Part shown: positions 48,463 through 57,887 of the stretch, one piece after another | Layout of the letters: every line of letters starts with the position of its first letter | Position numbering within the stretch: the stretch's first letter is position 1 | From: an uncultured Clostridia bacterium | GTDB lineage: Bacteria > Bacillota > Clostridia > TANB77 > CAG-508 | Direction: 5' to 3' | Assembly (NCBI GenBank): GCA_934162255.1 | Contig: CAKPIG010000004.1 | Span: 1-64,000 of the forward strand | Length of the DNA: 64,000 nucleotides | Notes under the pieces: generated by a model | What the model saw: only the letters and a program-made list of their open reading frames with translations | What the model was told of the DNA's origin: nothing | Database searches by the model: none | Program-made: the position numbers and the translations under genes

Positions 48463-49200
48463 ATGAGAAATATAAAATTAACAATAGAATATGATGGAAA
48501 AGATTTTAATGGATGGCAAAAACAGCCCAATAAATTGAACATTCAAGGAACAATAGAACAGGCAATAAAACAAATAACAGGAGAAGAAGTTGAGTTAAAT
48601 GCATCAGGAAGGACAGATGCAGGAGTTCATGCACTTGGACAAGTTGCAAACTTTAAGACAAATTCAAATATTCCAATAGAAAAAATAGCAATAGCAATAA
48701 ATTCAAAATTAAAAAGATCAATTGTAATAAAAAGTGCTGAAGAAGTTGATGAAAGATTTCATAGTAGACTTAATTGCAAGAAAAAAACATATAGATACAT
48801 TATAAATAATAGTAAAGAGGGAAGTGCAATATATAGAAATTTAGAAACGCATATTCCTCAAAAATTAAATGTTGAAAAAATGAAACAAGCAATAAAATAT
48901 TTTGAAGGAGAACATGATTTTAAAGCTTTTAAAGCAAGTGGAACAAGTAGCAAAAGCAGTGTAAGAAAAATTTATAATGCAGAAATTTATGAAAAAGATG
49001 ATAGAATATATATAGAACTAACAGGAAATGGTTTTTTATATAATATGGTAAGAATAATTACAGGATCATTAGTGGAAGTAGGAATTGGAAAAATTTCGCC
49101 TGAAGAAATTCCTGAGATAATAAAACAAGGAAAAAGAGAAAATGCAGGAAAAACATTGCCGCCTAATGGATTATATTTAGTAAAGGTAATGTATGAGTAA
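48463..49200 (+). CDS. truA: tRNA pseudouridine(38-40) synthase
   Basis: A 245-residue synthase that isomerises uridines in the tRNA anticodon arm. NIKLTIEYDGKDFNGWQ at the start, the catalytic Asp in SGRTDAGVHA near residue 49, KKKTYRYIINN near 107 and the FLYNMVRIITGSLVEVG region near 190 are conserved. The ATG at 48463 matches the family N terminus; an ATG at 48451 would add four residues. It follows the cdaA terminator closely. Confidence 0.95.
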   Translation: MRNIKLTIEYDGKDFNGWQKQPNKLNIQGTIEQAIKQITGEEVELNASGRTDAGVHALGQVANFKTNSNIPIEKIAIAINSKLKRSIVIKSAEEVDERFHSRLNCKKKTYRYIINNSKEGSAIYRNLETHIPQKLNVEKMKQAIKYFEGEHDFKAFKASGTSSKSSVRKIYNAEIYEKDDRIYIELTGNGFLYNMVRIITGSLVEVGIGKISPEEIPEIIKQGKRENAGKTLPPNGLYLVKVMYE

Positions 49201-49254
49201 CAAAAATATAAGTAAAGTCATAAAATATAGCAAAAACATAGAAGGAGATGAATT

Positions 49255-49641
49255 ATGACTTTACTTATATTTTTTTCGTTAACATTAACAGTAATATTTA
49301 CATCAATTTTACTTAATAGACTTGTAAGATGTTCAATACTTGTAGCACTTACAACATTTTCAGCAATATTATTAGCTGCAACAATTCTTTCAAACACAAC
49401 ATTAATCATAGCTGCAGTAATACTTGGAATAATAGCATTTTTGGCAGCATTTTTAGATTGTGTATTTATGAATTGTAAAATATTTGATAATAATAAATGT
49501 CTAACATGTAATAATCCTTTTGAAGATAATAGTGTAATAACAACAAATGATACATTAACAATAATAAATAGTAATGGAGAAGTTGTAGGCAGAATTAATA
49601 ATAATAATTCATGTGGATGTTGTAACAGAAGTTCAAGATAG
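49255..49641 (+). CDS. Small membrane protein with Cys-rich C terminus
   Basis: A 128-residue protein that I do not recognise. Three hydrophobic segments (about 1-20, 25-45 and 48-72) are followed by a hydrophilic tail with many Cys (DCVFMNC, CLTCNN, SCGCCNR) and Asn. The tail carries ITTNDTLTIINSNGEVVGRINN, resembling a small beta-rich element. AAGGAGATG lies close to the ATG. It stands between truA and a bidirectional terminator. The paired cysteines may bind metal or form disulphides. Confidence 0.7.
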   Translation: MTLLIFFSLTLTVIFTSILLNRLVRCSILVALTTFSAILLAATILSNTTLIIAAVILGIIAFLAAFLDCVFMNCKIFDNNKCLTCNNPFEDNSVITTNDTLTIINSNGEVVGRINNNNSCGCCNRSSR

Positions 49642-49648
49642 TAAAATA

Positions 49649-49688
49649 AAAAATAGTCTTTTTCGAGATTTTGAAAAAGGCTATTTTT
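49649..49688. terminator. Bidirectional terminator
   Basis: AAAAATAGTCTTTTTC pairs with GAAAAAGGCTATTTTT (one mismatch) with T-runs on both strands. It serves the membrane protein gene and the tRNA on the opposite strand. Confidence 0.85.
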
Positions 49689-49696
49689 ATTTATTT

Positions 49697-49773
49697 TGGT
49701 AGCGAAGGGTGGATTCGAACCGCCGACCTGCCGGGTATGAACCGGATGCTCTAGCCAACTGAGCTACTTCGCC
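49697..49773 (-). tRNA. tRNA-Met (CAT), elongator type
   Basis: On the minus strand: acceptor GGCGAAG/CTTCGCT with discriminator A and encoded CCA, D arm AGCTCAGTTGGCTAGAGC, anticodon loop TTCATAC, and T arm GGTTCGAATCC. The first base pair G1-U72 and the overall pattern match the elongator tRNA-Met of Bacillus. An Ile2 tRNA (modified CAT) is less likely. Confidence 0.93.
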
Positions 49774-49921
49774 ATAAATATGACAATAACTATTATAAAG
49801 GGTAAAATAATTTTTGTCAAGAGATATTCTAAAAAAATCAAAAAATAGATGTTTTATTCTTGATATTTTTTCATTTGCATAGTAAAATATAAATGAAAAA
49901 TAGATGAAGGGAGAAAATATT

Positions 49922-52225
49922 TTGAAAAAGGAAAACATAGAGCAAGAAATAAAACAAAAAGCGGAATATATAGGATTAGATTTAGAGCAAATACCTGAAA
50001 CATTAAAACTAGTAGAAGACCTAAAATTTAAACCACCAGTTGGGCTAGATGAAAAAAAATATAGACAATATAGATATATATCTCCAAAAGAAATAGAAAT
50101 ATTATTATCTCCTACAAATAGATTAGAAGATGTTAAAGAAAAGTACTCGCAAGCAAAACCATTGATAGCATATTTATTAAGAGACAATGAAGAAAATATA
50201 GAAAGAAACAATGTTTTCTTAAACATGTTAAAAGAAATTCAAATTGAAGATATAGAAAAAATAGAAAAAGAACAACAAATATTAAATAAAAAAATTCCAT
50301 TTAAAGTTAGATATCCAGGAAATTACTTATGGCAAATATATTATTCACAAGCATCAGACAAATATTTTATGATAGTTCCAACTGAAGATAAAGATTATTC
50401 AACATTTTTCTATGTGCTAAAAAAACAAGTTGAAAAGAAAAAAGCAGGGAAAATATTTGTGCCAATTAATAATGCAGATTATACTAAAGAATTATTGAAT
50501 AAAACAGAAATACAAAGTTTAGAAAATTATTTATGGCTATTTACAAAAGATTGGCCATCAATATATGAAGTATATGATAAAACTGAAAAAATAAGTCTAC
50601 ATATTGTTGGACAAACAGAAGTATATGGAAAAATAAAATCAGAATATAAAGTTAAATTAACAACAAAAATAGAAGCAACAAAATTCTTCAAACTAGTAAA
50701 AGCTTTATTCATATTAGAATCAGAATTACCAATGTACTATAAATTTGAAACACAAATAGATAAACAAGGAAGTATAGAATTTTATTATCAGAATAAAAAA
50801 ATAGAATATGATGAACTAAGTGATTGGGTAAATGAGCAATATAAAAGATTACTAGAAATACAATCTGAATCAATAAAAGAAAATGCAAAATACAAAGAAA
50901 GATTACAAAAACTAAAACAACAATCAGAACAATTAGAAGCAGAATATATATCAAAAGAAAAACAAATATCAACATTTTTAGAATGCAAAAAAACATTTTT
51001 TGGAAAGGTAAAATATTTTTTCAAATATAGTGGCAAAAAGTCAAAAAAGAAAGAAGAAATCATAATAAACAAAAAAGAAATATTTAAAGAAGAATCAGAA
51101 AAAGTTGAAGATGAAGCAATAAAAAGACAATATACACTAGATGAGTTACTAGAAAAAGGGAAAATAGCAAATGAAAAAGAAACTAATTTAAAAAATACAA
51201 AAATGGATATAAATGCACTAAAATTAAAAAATGTAAATCTAGTCAAAAAAATTGAAAATGCAACATCATTTATAAATGAAATAGATAGTCATAAAAAAAG
51301 TATATTTGAATTTTGGAAATATAGTAATAAAGATGAAGTACAAGCATTGGAAGAAGGAGAAGAAGAACCAATAAATGTAAAACCACATTCAAAAGTTTTC
51401 AATTATGAAGATGATTTTGAAGAATTTGGAAATACAATGGATAAAATTCAAAGAGAGATTTTTAATAAAGAAGAACTTGATAGTATTTATTTAGCAACAA
51501 CAGAACAAGTAAAAATAATGAATAAATTGAAAACAAACACATTAGAACCAAAAGAACTTGAAAAATGGTTAAAACAAATAAAAAATGATTTGAAAAATGA
51601 AAAAGATCTAACAGAAGAAGATGTTTTAGACATATTTGGAGGACTATCAGAAGATACACAAAAAGTTGCTAAATTAGCAAATAAAACACATAGAGAACAA
51701 CCAAAAAATAAATATTCAATATTAAGAATATCTAAAGCAACTCAAGCAGTTGATTATAAAGTTGCTTTAAATAATGCGACAAGAATAATAAATGATATAA
51801 TTACAAAAAATAAAATATCACAAGAAATATTAGCATATATGTGTACAATAGATGATGAAAATATAGATGTTAATGCAATAAATGTATTTAATTTGAATTC
51901 TGAAAGAGAACTAGAAAAAGCTCTAAAAGAAGAGGAAAGTTTAAAATTAAACTTATACAAAATGAATCTACAAAAAGGAACAAATATAATTGCATTCACA
52001 AATAGTATATATTATGATAATCAAAACAAAACATTACCATTAGGAATGGATAGAGACACAAGAATAATTGTAAAATTAGCAGATATGGATTTACAATTAA
52101 ATAATAAGAAAACAATTAGAATAGGAATGCTAGAAGATGAAGAAGATGCAGCTGCTAAGCTAATTATAAAAACAATAAACATAATAGAATATACAATAAA
52201 AGAAATAGAAAAAATAGCAGAATAA
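49922..52225 (+). CDS. Large uncharacterised coiled-coil protein upstream of era
   Basis: A 767-residue soluble protein with no signal peptide that I cannot place in a family. Residues 1-230 hold a mixed domain (PPVGLDEKKYRQYRYISP; VRYPGNYLWQIYYSQASDKYFMIVPTE). A second globular part extends to about 310; long coiled coils with many Lys and Glu run to about 470. The C-terminal 300 residues include LDIFGGLSEDTQKVAKL and end in a helical part. The TTG at 49922 is chosen because AAGGGAG is 8 bases upstream; an ATG at 49904 lies before that site. It precedes era by 10 bases. Confidence 0.75.
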   Translation: MKKENIEQEIKQKAEYIGLDLEQIPETLKLVEDLKFKPPVGLDEKKYRQYRYISPKEIEILLSPTNRLEDVKEKYSQAKPLIAYLLRDNEENIERNNVFLNMLKEIQIEDIEKIEKEQQILNKKIPFKVRYPGNYLWQIYYSQASDKYFMIVPTEDKDYSTFFYVLKKQVEKKKAGKIFVPINNADYTKELLNKTEIQSLENYLWLFTKDWPSIYEVYDKTEKISLHIVGQTEVYGKIKSEYKVKLTTKIEATKFFKLVKALFILESELPMYYKFETQIDKQGSIEFYYQNKKIEYDELSDWVNEQYKRLLEIQSESIKENAKYKERLQKLKQQSEQLEAEYISKEKQISTFLECKKTFFGKVKYFFKYSGKKSKKKEEIIINKKEIFKEESEKVEDEAIKRQYTLDELLEKGKIANEKETNLKNTKMDINALKLKNVNLVKKIENATSFINEIDSHKKSIFEFWKYSNKDEVQALEEGEEEPINVKPHSKVFNYEDDFEEFGNTMDKIQREIFNKEELDSIYLATTEQVKIMNKLKTNTLEPKELEKWLKQIKNDLKNEKDLTEEDVLDIFGGLSEDTQKVAKLANKTHREQPKNKYSILRISKATQAVDYKVALNNATRIINDIITKNKISQEILAYMCTIDDENIDVNAINVFNLNSERELEKALKEEESLKLNLYKMNLQKGTNIIAFTNSIYYDNQNKTLPLGMDRDTRIIVKLADMDLQLNNKKTIRIGMLEDEEDAAAKLIIKTINIIEYTIKEIEKIAE

Positions 52226-52235
52226 TGGAGGAAAA

Positions 52236-53138
52236 ATGTCAGAATTTAAATCAGGATTTGTAGCAATATTAGGAAGAACTAATGTGGGAAAATCTACATT
52301 AGTAAATCTACTAGTAGGAGAAAAGGTTGCTGCAACGGCAAATAAAGTGCAAACAACAAGAACTGCGATAAAAGGAATAGTTAATAGAGAAAATTCACAA
52401 ATAATATTTATAGATACACCAGGAATACATAAACCAAAAACAAAATTAAATGAAACAATGGTAGAAACATCTTTTGGAGTTATAAATGATATAGACTTAA
52501 TTTTATTTGTAATAGAGGCGACAAGTGATGAAATAGGCAGAGGAGATATGAGAATACTAGAAAAGATTAGAGAATCACACAAAAAAGCAATATTAATCAT
52601 AAATAAAATTGATTTAGTAAAAAAAGAAAAATTATTAAATCTAATTGATATATATCAAAAAGAATATAATTTCGAAGCGGTAATACCAATATCTTCGCTA
52701 AAGGAAAAATATAAAGACATAATATTAGACGAAATAGAAAAGAACTTAAAACCAGGTCCAGCATATTATAGTAAAGAAGAATATACTGACCAAACAATGA
52801 GGCAACTTGCAGAAGAAACAATAAGAGAAAAAGCATTAATGCTTTTACAAGACGAAGTACCACATGGAATATATGTAGAAGTAGAAAAAATGAAATTCAG
52901 AAAAAATAAAAACAAAGAAGAAATTTATGATATTGAAGCTACTATATACTGCTTAAGAAATTCTCATAAAGGAATAATAATAGGAAAAGATGGTGCAATG
53001 CTAAAGAAAATAGGAAGCCTAGCAAGAATAGAAATGGAACAAATCTTTGGAACAAAAGTAAACTTAAAAACATGGGTAAAAGTAAAAGAAGATTGGCAAG
53101 ATGATAGCTCTATTGTTAAGCGTTTCAAGTTACAGTAG
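52236..53138 (+). CDS. era: Ribosome-assembly GTPase Era
   Basis: A 300-residue GTPase that binds 16S rRNA and aids 30S maturation. GRTNVGKSTL near residue 12 (G1, with Thr instead of the common Pro), IDTPGIHKPK near 62 (G3) and INKIDLV near 124 (G4) are present, and a C-terminal KH domain (about 205-290) has the GKDGAMLKKIGSLAR RNA-binding loop. AATGGAGG precedes the ATG. It is followed by yqzL and recO as in Bacillus. Confidence 0.96.
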   Translation: MSEFKSGFVAILGRTNVGKSTLVNLLVGEKVAATANKVQTTRTAIKGIVNRENSQIIFIDTPGIHKPKTKLNETMVETSFGVINDIDLILFVIEATSDEIGRGDMRILEKIRESHKKAILIINKIDLVKKEKLLNLIDIYQKEYNFEAVIPISSLKEKYKDIILDEIEKNLKPGPAYYSKEEYTDQTMRQLAEETIREKALMLLQDEVPHGIYVEVEKMKFRKNKNKEEIYDIEATIYCLRNSHKGIIIGKDGAMLKKIGSLARIEMEQIFGTKVNLKTWVKVKEDWQDDSSIVKRFKLQ

Positions 53139-53192
53139 ATTTCTGAATAGAATATAAAAAATTGCAAATGATAGAGATGAGGAAGTGAGTTT

Positions 53193-53348
53193 ATGATAAA
53201 AAAGATAGCATGGGATACCTTTAAAAATACAGGAGATGTTAACACATATTTAGAACTTAAACAAATACAAAATGTAGAAGAACAAATACAAGAACAAAAG
53301 GTGAAACAAAATGGGGACAATAAAAACAAATGGAATAATAATTTCTGA
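53193..53348 (+). CDS. yqzL: YqzL family small protein
   Basis: A 51-residue protein. The start MIKKIAWDTFKNTGDVNTYLELKQ matches the YqzL-like family (W..F..TG....YL..K), and its place between era and recO is the same as in Bacillus subtilis. Function is unknown. AGGAAGTGAG precedes the ATG. Its 3' end overlaps the recO start by 38 bases in another frame, and the C-terminal tail (NGDNKNKWNNNF) is low complexity, so the true tail may be longer than the conserved part. Confidence 0.8.
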   Translation: MIKKIAWDTFKNTGDVNTYLELKQIQNVEEQIQEQKVKQNGDNKNKWNNNF

Positions 53349-54021
53349 AAATAATTTAGGGGATTACGATAAAATGTTAACAATGTTAACACCAGGATTA
53401 GGCAAAATATCATGTGTAGCAAAGGGCGCTCGAAGGCAGAGAAGCGCCTTACTTGCAGGCACACAGTTTTTGTGCTTCGGAGAATACCTAATGTACAAAG
53501 GAGCAAATACATACAACATAAACTCATGTGAAACAATAGAAATTTTTTATAACTTAAGAACAGACTTAGACAAACTAAATTATGCCGTAGAAACAACTAA
53601 AATAATAAGAGATGTAACTGATGAAAATCAAAATAGTTACAAAATATTACAATTATATTTAAATACATTATATACATTGTCAGAAACAGACAAAAATCCA
53701 GAATTAGTAATAAGCATATTCAAACTAAAATTACTATGTTTTCTAGGATTTATGCCGCAAGTACAAGAGTGTGTAGATTGCAAACAAAAAGAAAATTTAA
53801 GAAGTTTCAGTTTAAAAGACAATGGATTCAAATGTGAGGCTTGTGCAAGACAAGATAAAAGTGCATTAACAATGTCTGAAAGCACAGCAAATGCTATAAA
53901 ATATATAGTTATGGCACCAGCAAAAAAATTATTTTCATTTAAGTTAAAAGATGAATCTTTAAATGAATTAAAACTAATAACAAAATTATACTTCGAAGAA
54001 AAAGTAGAAAAAAACTATTAG
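53311..54021 (+). CDS. recO: DNA repair protein RecO
   Basis: A 236-residue RecO protein that helps load RecA on gapped DNA with RecR. An N-terminal OB fold (1-80, KTNGIIISENNLGDYDK near the start and VAKGARRQRSAL near 34), a helical middle, and a Cys4 zinc motif (CVDC near 155 and CEAC near 178) are visible. It starts inside yqzL, with AAAAGGTGAAA upstream of the ATG. Length is normal. Confidence 0.94.
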   Translation: MGTIKTNGIIISENNLGDYDKMLTMLTPGLGKISCVAKGARRQRSALLAGTQFLCFGEYLMYKGANTYNINSCETIEIFYNLRTDLDKLNYAVETTKIIRDVTDENQNSYKILQLYLNTLYTLSETDKNPELVISIFKLKLLCFLGFMPQVQECVDCKQKENLRSFSLKDNGFKCEACARQDKSALTMSESTANAIKYIVMAPAKKLFSFKLKDESLNELKLITKLYFEEKVEKNY

Positions 54022-54056
54022 ATATGGTAAAATTATTCTCAAAGGTAGGAGATAAA

Positions 54057-55034
54057 ATGGACGAGTTAGTTGATATATTAGTCACAACATATAATACAAA
54101 TGAAAAATATTTAAAAAAGCAAATAGAAAGTATATTAAAACAAACATATAAAAATATAAAAGTATATATAAGTGATGACAATTCCACTGACCCTAAGATT
54201 GCTGAAATATTAAAAAAATATAAAGAACAAGATAAAAGAATAGAATTATATATTCAACCTAAAAATTTAGGATATAATAAAAATTTTGAATTTTTACTAA
54301 AACAATCACAAGCAAACTACATAATGTTTTCAGACCATGATGATATATGGAATAAAGATAAAGTAGGAAAAAGTTTGAAAAGACTAAAAGAAAAAGATGT
54401 TGACATGGTATATTGTAATTGTAGGCAAATTGATGAAGATGGAATTGTTCTACATGATGACTATTTTAAATATAAAAATGTACCATTAGTTGAAGGAAAA
54501 AGCAAATTAGCTATTTCAAGATGTGTAGGGATTGGGTGTTCACAAATAATAACTAAAAAAATAAAAGACAAAATGATTCCATTCAAAAACAATTTTATTG
54601 CACATGATTGGCTTTCTGCATTTATTGCAAATGAAGAAAATGGAATAAGTTACATTAAAGAACCTCTTTTTGATTATAGATTACATGCTACTAATGTTTT
54701 TGGAGGAAGAAGTTTAAATCAGAATCTAAGTAGATGGAAGCAAGAACATGGACAAGACTATAAATCATTTGTAGAATATAGAAAAGATGCAATAAATAGA
54801 GCATATCTTGGAGGAATAAAGATGTGCAAGGAATATGTACATATAAAAAGTGATGAAGAGTTTATAAAAGAAGCGGAAAGATATTATAATAATCTTTTAG
54901 AGTCCACAAAAATTAATTGGAATTTGAAAGAGTTTTTTAAAATTTTATCAGGGAAAAATCAAGGTAAAAAGATGATTAGAGAAATAGTACTATTTCATTT
55001 CCCAATTTTAGGTTATTTAAAATTTAAAATATAA
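54057..55034 (+). CDS. Family 2 glycosyltransferase
   Basis: A 325-residue cytoplasmic GT-A glycosyltransferase. DILVTTYNTNEKYLKKQIESI near the start, SDDNSTDPK near 37 and the metal-binding SDHDDIWNKDK near 86 are typical of GT2 enzymes related to rhamnosyltransferases. It would add a sugar to a surface glycan. The ATG at 54057 has GTAGGAGAT upstream; the frame start at 54024 lies next to recO and lacks a good site. It is a paralogue of the gene at 59515 and begins the polysaccharide locus. Confidence 0.88.
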   Translation: MDELVDILVTTYNTNEKYLKKQIESILKQTYKNIKVYISDDNSTDPKIAEILKKYKEQDKRIELYIQPKNLGYNKNFEFLLKQSQANYIMFSDHDDIWNKDKVGKSLKRLKEKDVDMVYCNCRQIDEDGIVLHDDYFKYKNVPLVEGKSKLAISRCVGIGCSQIITKKIKDKMIPFKNNFIAHDWLSAFIANEENGISYIKEPLFDYRLHATNVFGGRSLNQNLSRWKQEHGQDYKSFVEYRKDAINRAYLGGIKMCKEYVHIKSDEEFIKEAERYYNNLLESTKINWNLKEFFKILSGKNQGKKMIREIVLFHFPILGYLKFKI

Positions 55035-55088
55035 TAAAAAAATGAAACTTTTTTAAAATGGAGTTGTTTAATAAAAGGGGAGAGAAAT

Positions 55089-57842
55089 ATGAAGAATAAA
55101 AATCTTTTGGATAAAGTACTAGTTGCTGTAATTATTACAATGATAGTATTATTTAAAAATACTATTATAAATAATAAAGTAAAAGCAATTTCAACTGAAG
55201 CAAATGAACATGTAAGAGTATTTATAGAAGAGAGTGTAGATGAAAAAACATATTATAGTAATACAAACAAAATTAATATATCAGGATGGAGAATGGCAGA
55301 TTTTTCTAACAATCAAATAAAGGCTTATGTTGATGAAAAAGAATTAAGTAATGAACAAATTATTAATTATGAAAGAAAAGATGTAATTGCAGTAATAAAG
55401 AATTGTGGAACAGCAGAACAAAATCCAACACCAGGATTTGTTGTTAATATGAATATAGAAAATTTATCAGAAGGAAAACATACATTAAAGGTTGATTTTA
55501 TAACAGAAAAAGAACAAGTTATTGAAACATATGAAAGTAATTTTTATATAGATAGACAATTATATGTAGAATATGAAGGACATGTTCAAAATGTAGGATG
55601 GCAAAATTATGTAAAAAATGGTCAAACTGCTGGAACAGAAGGACATAGTTTAAGGTTAGAAGCTTTTAAAGCAAAATTAGTGAATGCACCAAATGGAGTA
55701 AAAATTAAATATAGAGCAGTTACAGAAAATGGCAATTGGGGAGATTGGCAAGAAGATGGGCAAATATCAGGTACAGTAGGAAAAAGCTTAAAACTAGAGG
55801 CAATACAGATTAAGCTAGAAGGAACAGAAGAGTATTCAATATCATATAGAGCACATATACAAAATTTAGGATGGCAAGAGTGGAAAAAAGATGCTGAAAC
55901 AGCAGGTTTTGAGGATAGAAGAATAGAAGCTATACAAATAAAAATAGTAAATAAAGAAAAACATGTAAGAATGTTTATTGAAACCACAGCTCAAAATAAA
56001 ACGTATTATAGTGATACAAAAGAAGTTAGTATATCAGGATGGAGAATGGCAGACTTTTCGGGCAGTCAAATAAAAGCTTATTTGGATGATAAAGAAATAG
56101 AAAGTAAAAATATTACAAATTACGAAAGAAAAGATGTAATAGCAGTAATAAAAAATTGTGGAACAGCAAAACAAAATCCAAAACCGGGTTTTTCAGTTAA
56201 TGTTAATATAGAAGATTTGAAACAGGGGAAACATACTATAAAATTAAATATAGTAACTCAAACCAAAAATGAGGTTATTTCTACATATATGTGTGAATTT
56301 TATGTAGATAGAAAATTACATATAGCATATTCTGGACATGTTCAAAATGTAGGATGGCAAGATTCAGTTTATGATGGACAAATTGCAGGAATAGAAAATA
56401 GTGGGTTAAGATTAGAAGCTCTTAAGATTGATATAATAAACTCAGATCAAAATGCTAAAATAAAATATAAAACATATGTAGAAGGAAAAGGTTGGGAGGA
56501 TTGGAAAAACGATGGAGAAATAGCAGGGACAGTAGGCAAAAAATTAAAAACAGAAGCTATTAAAATAATACTAGAAAATACAAATGAATATAGTGTGGAA
56601 TATCAGACATTTATAGAAGGTATAGGATGGCAAGAGTGGGCAAATGATGGAGAAACGTCTGGTAAAATAGATCAAAGAATAGAAGCAATAAAAATAAGAA
56701 TAATACCTAAAATAACAGAAAAAACATGGATATATTTAGATACTCAAGTTTCATCTAAGGTTGGGAATGAACCACTTAAAATGATTGGGTGGAACATGAC
56801 AAATGTAGAAAACTCAAAACTTCAAGTACTTGTTAATGGAAAAGTGGTTGACACTGATATAAAAAGAACTAAAAGAGATGATGTAATACAAGCAATAAAA
56901 GGTTATGGAGGAGAAGAAAAAAATCCTAATCCTGGATTTGAATTTACAATCAATTTTGAAAATATGGAACTAGGAAATAAAAATATAAAAATTCAGTGTA
57001 TCAATTCTAATAACAAAGTAATAGGTGAAAGTGAAATAAATGTTAATGTAGTACAAAAAATGGAATATTCAGAAGGAGTTTATGGTGCAACTGGATTAAG
57101 ACTTGATGGAAGAGGAGGCAGTGATTTAACATATTTAAAATATGGAAATGGAGAAAATGTATTTTTTGCTACATTTGCAATACATGGATATGAAGATAAA
57201 TGGGCAAAAGATGGATATGAATTAGTGGATATAGCAAAACAATTTTACAATAGATTGTTATCAGACAAAGATTATGACTTGGCAGAAAAATGGACTATAT
57301 ATATTTTCCCTGGAGTTAATATGGATGGTTTAACAAATGGATGGACTAATAATGGACCAGGAAGAACTACAGTTTATAGTTTTGCACCTGGAAATAAAGG
57401 GGTAGACATGAATAGATGTTGGCAAGTAGGAAACTCATATCAAAGATTTACTGATGATAGAAACTATAATGGAACATCTGGCTTTCAAGCATATGAGGCA
57501 CGTTATTTAATGAATTTTATGCTAGAACATAAATCTAAAAAAGGTCAAACATTAGTAGTGGATTTACATGGATGGACTCAGCAATTAATAGGAGACGAAA
57601 ATATATGTTCATATTATGAAAAACAATTTCCAGAAAATAATAAATCATCTGTTGGAAGATATGGAAATGGTTATATGATAAATTGGGCTAGAAGTTATTT
57701 GGGATCAGCAGGAAGACCAGCAAAATCAGCATTAATAGAATTGCCAAAGCAAAATGTTACAGGACATCAATCTGTAGTTAACATGAAATTTGCAGATAGA
57801 TATATAACATCAACTTTAGAAATGTTAAAAACAATTATTTAA
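55089..57842 (+). CDS. Secreted ChW-repeat protein with M14-like carboxypeptidase domain
   Basis: A 917-residue exported protein. A signal-type hydrophobic helix (about 9-24) is followed by two copies of a module: an Ig-like domain with ISGWRMADFS and an NYERKDVIAVIKNCGTA segment (about 40-157 and 293-410), then three ChW repeats with HVQNVGWQ. A third Ig-like domain (about 548-660) precedes a C-terminal domain (665-917) with M14 metallopeptidase features: FAIHGYEDKW, NMDGLTNGW, VDMNRCW, VVDLHGW and SALIELP. It probably binds the cell wall and cuts peptides there. GGGGAGAG precedes the start. Confidence 0.85.
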   Translation: MKNKNLLDKVLVAVIITMIVLFKNTIINNKVKAISTEANEHVRVFIEESVDEKTYYSNTNKINISGWRMADFSNNQIKAYVDEKELSNEQIINYERKDVIAVIKNCGTAEQNPTPGFVVNMNIENLSEGKHTLKVDFITEKEQVIETYESNFYIDRQLYVEYEGHVQNVGWQNYVKNGQTAGTEGHSLRLEAFKAKLVNAPNGVKIKYRAVTENGNWGDWQEDGQISGTVGKSLKLEAIQIKLEGTEEYSISYRAHIQNLGWQEWKKDAETAGFEDRRIEAIQIKIVNKEKHVRMFIETTAQNKTYYSDTKEVSISGWRMADFSGSQIKAYLDDKEIESKNITNYERKDVIAVIKNCGTAKQNPKPGFSVNVNIEDLKQGKHTIKLNIVTQTKNEVISTYMCEFYVDRKLHIAYSGHVQNVGWQDSVYDGQIAGIENSGLRLEALKIDIINSDQNAKIKYKTYVEGKGWEDWKNDGEIAGTVGKKLKTEAIKIILENTNEYSVEYQTFIEGIGWQEWANDGETSGKIDQRIEAIKIRIIPKITEKTWIYLDTQVSSKVGNEPLKMIGWNMTNVENSKLQVLVNGKVVDTDIKRTKRDDVIQAIKGYGGEEKNPNPGFEFTINFENMELGNKNIKIQCINSNNKVIGESEINVNVVQKMEYSEGVYGATGLRLDGRGGSDLTYLKYGNGENVFFATFAIHGYEDKWAKDGYELVDIAKQFYNRLLSDKDYDLAEKWTIYIFPGVNMDGLTNGWTNNGPGRTTVYSFAPGNKGVDMNRCWQVGNSYQRFTDDRNYNGTSGFQAYEARYLMNFMLEHKSKKGQTLVVDLHGWTQQLIGDENICSYYEKQFPENNKSSVGRYGNGYMINWARSYLGSAGRPAKSALIELPKQNVTGHQSVVNMKFADRYITSTLEMLKTII

Positions 57843-57852
57843 AAGAAAGGAT

Positions 57853-57881
57853 AAAGGGTTATATATGTAACCCTTTTATTT
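57853..57881 (+). terminator. Terminator after the ChW-M14 gene
   Basis: AAAGGGTT (57853-57860) pairs with AACCCTTT (57869-57876), followed by TATTTAT. It sits only 7 bases before the next start codon. Confidence 0.6.
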
Positions 57882-57887
57882 ATAGTT

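Noticed and set aside
53420..53470. GC-rich inverted repeat inside recO (GGCGCT / AGCGCC)
   Set aside because: It lies in the conserved KGARRQRSAL coding segment, and the GC content comes from Arg and Ala codons. No sign of insertion.
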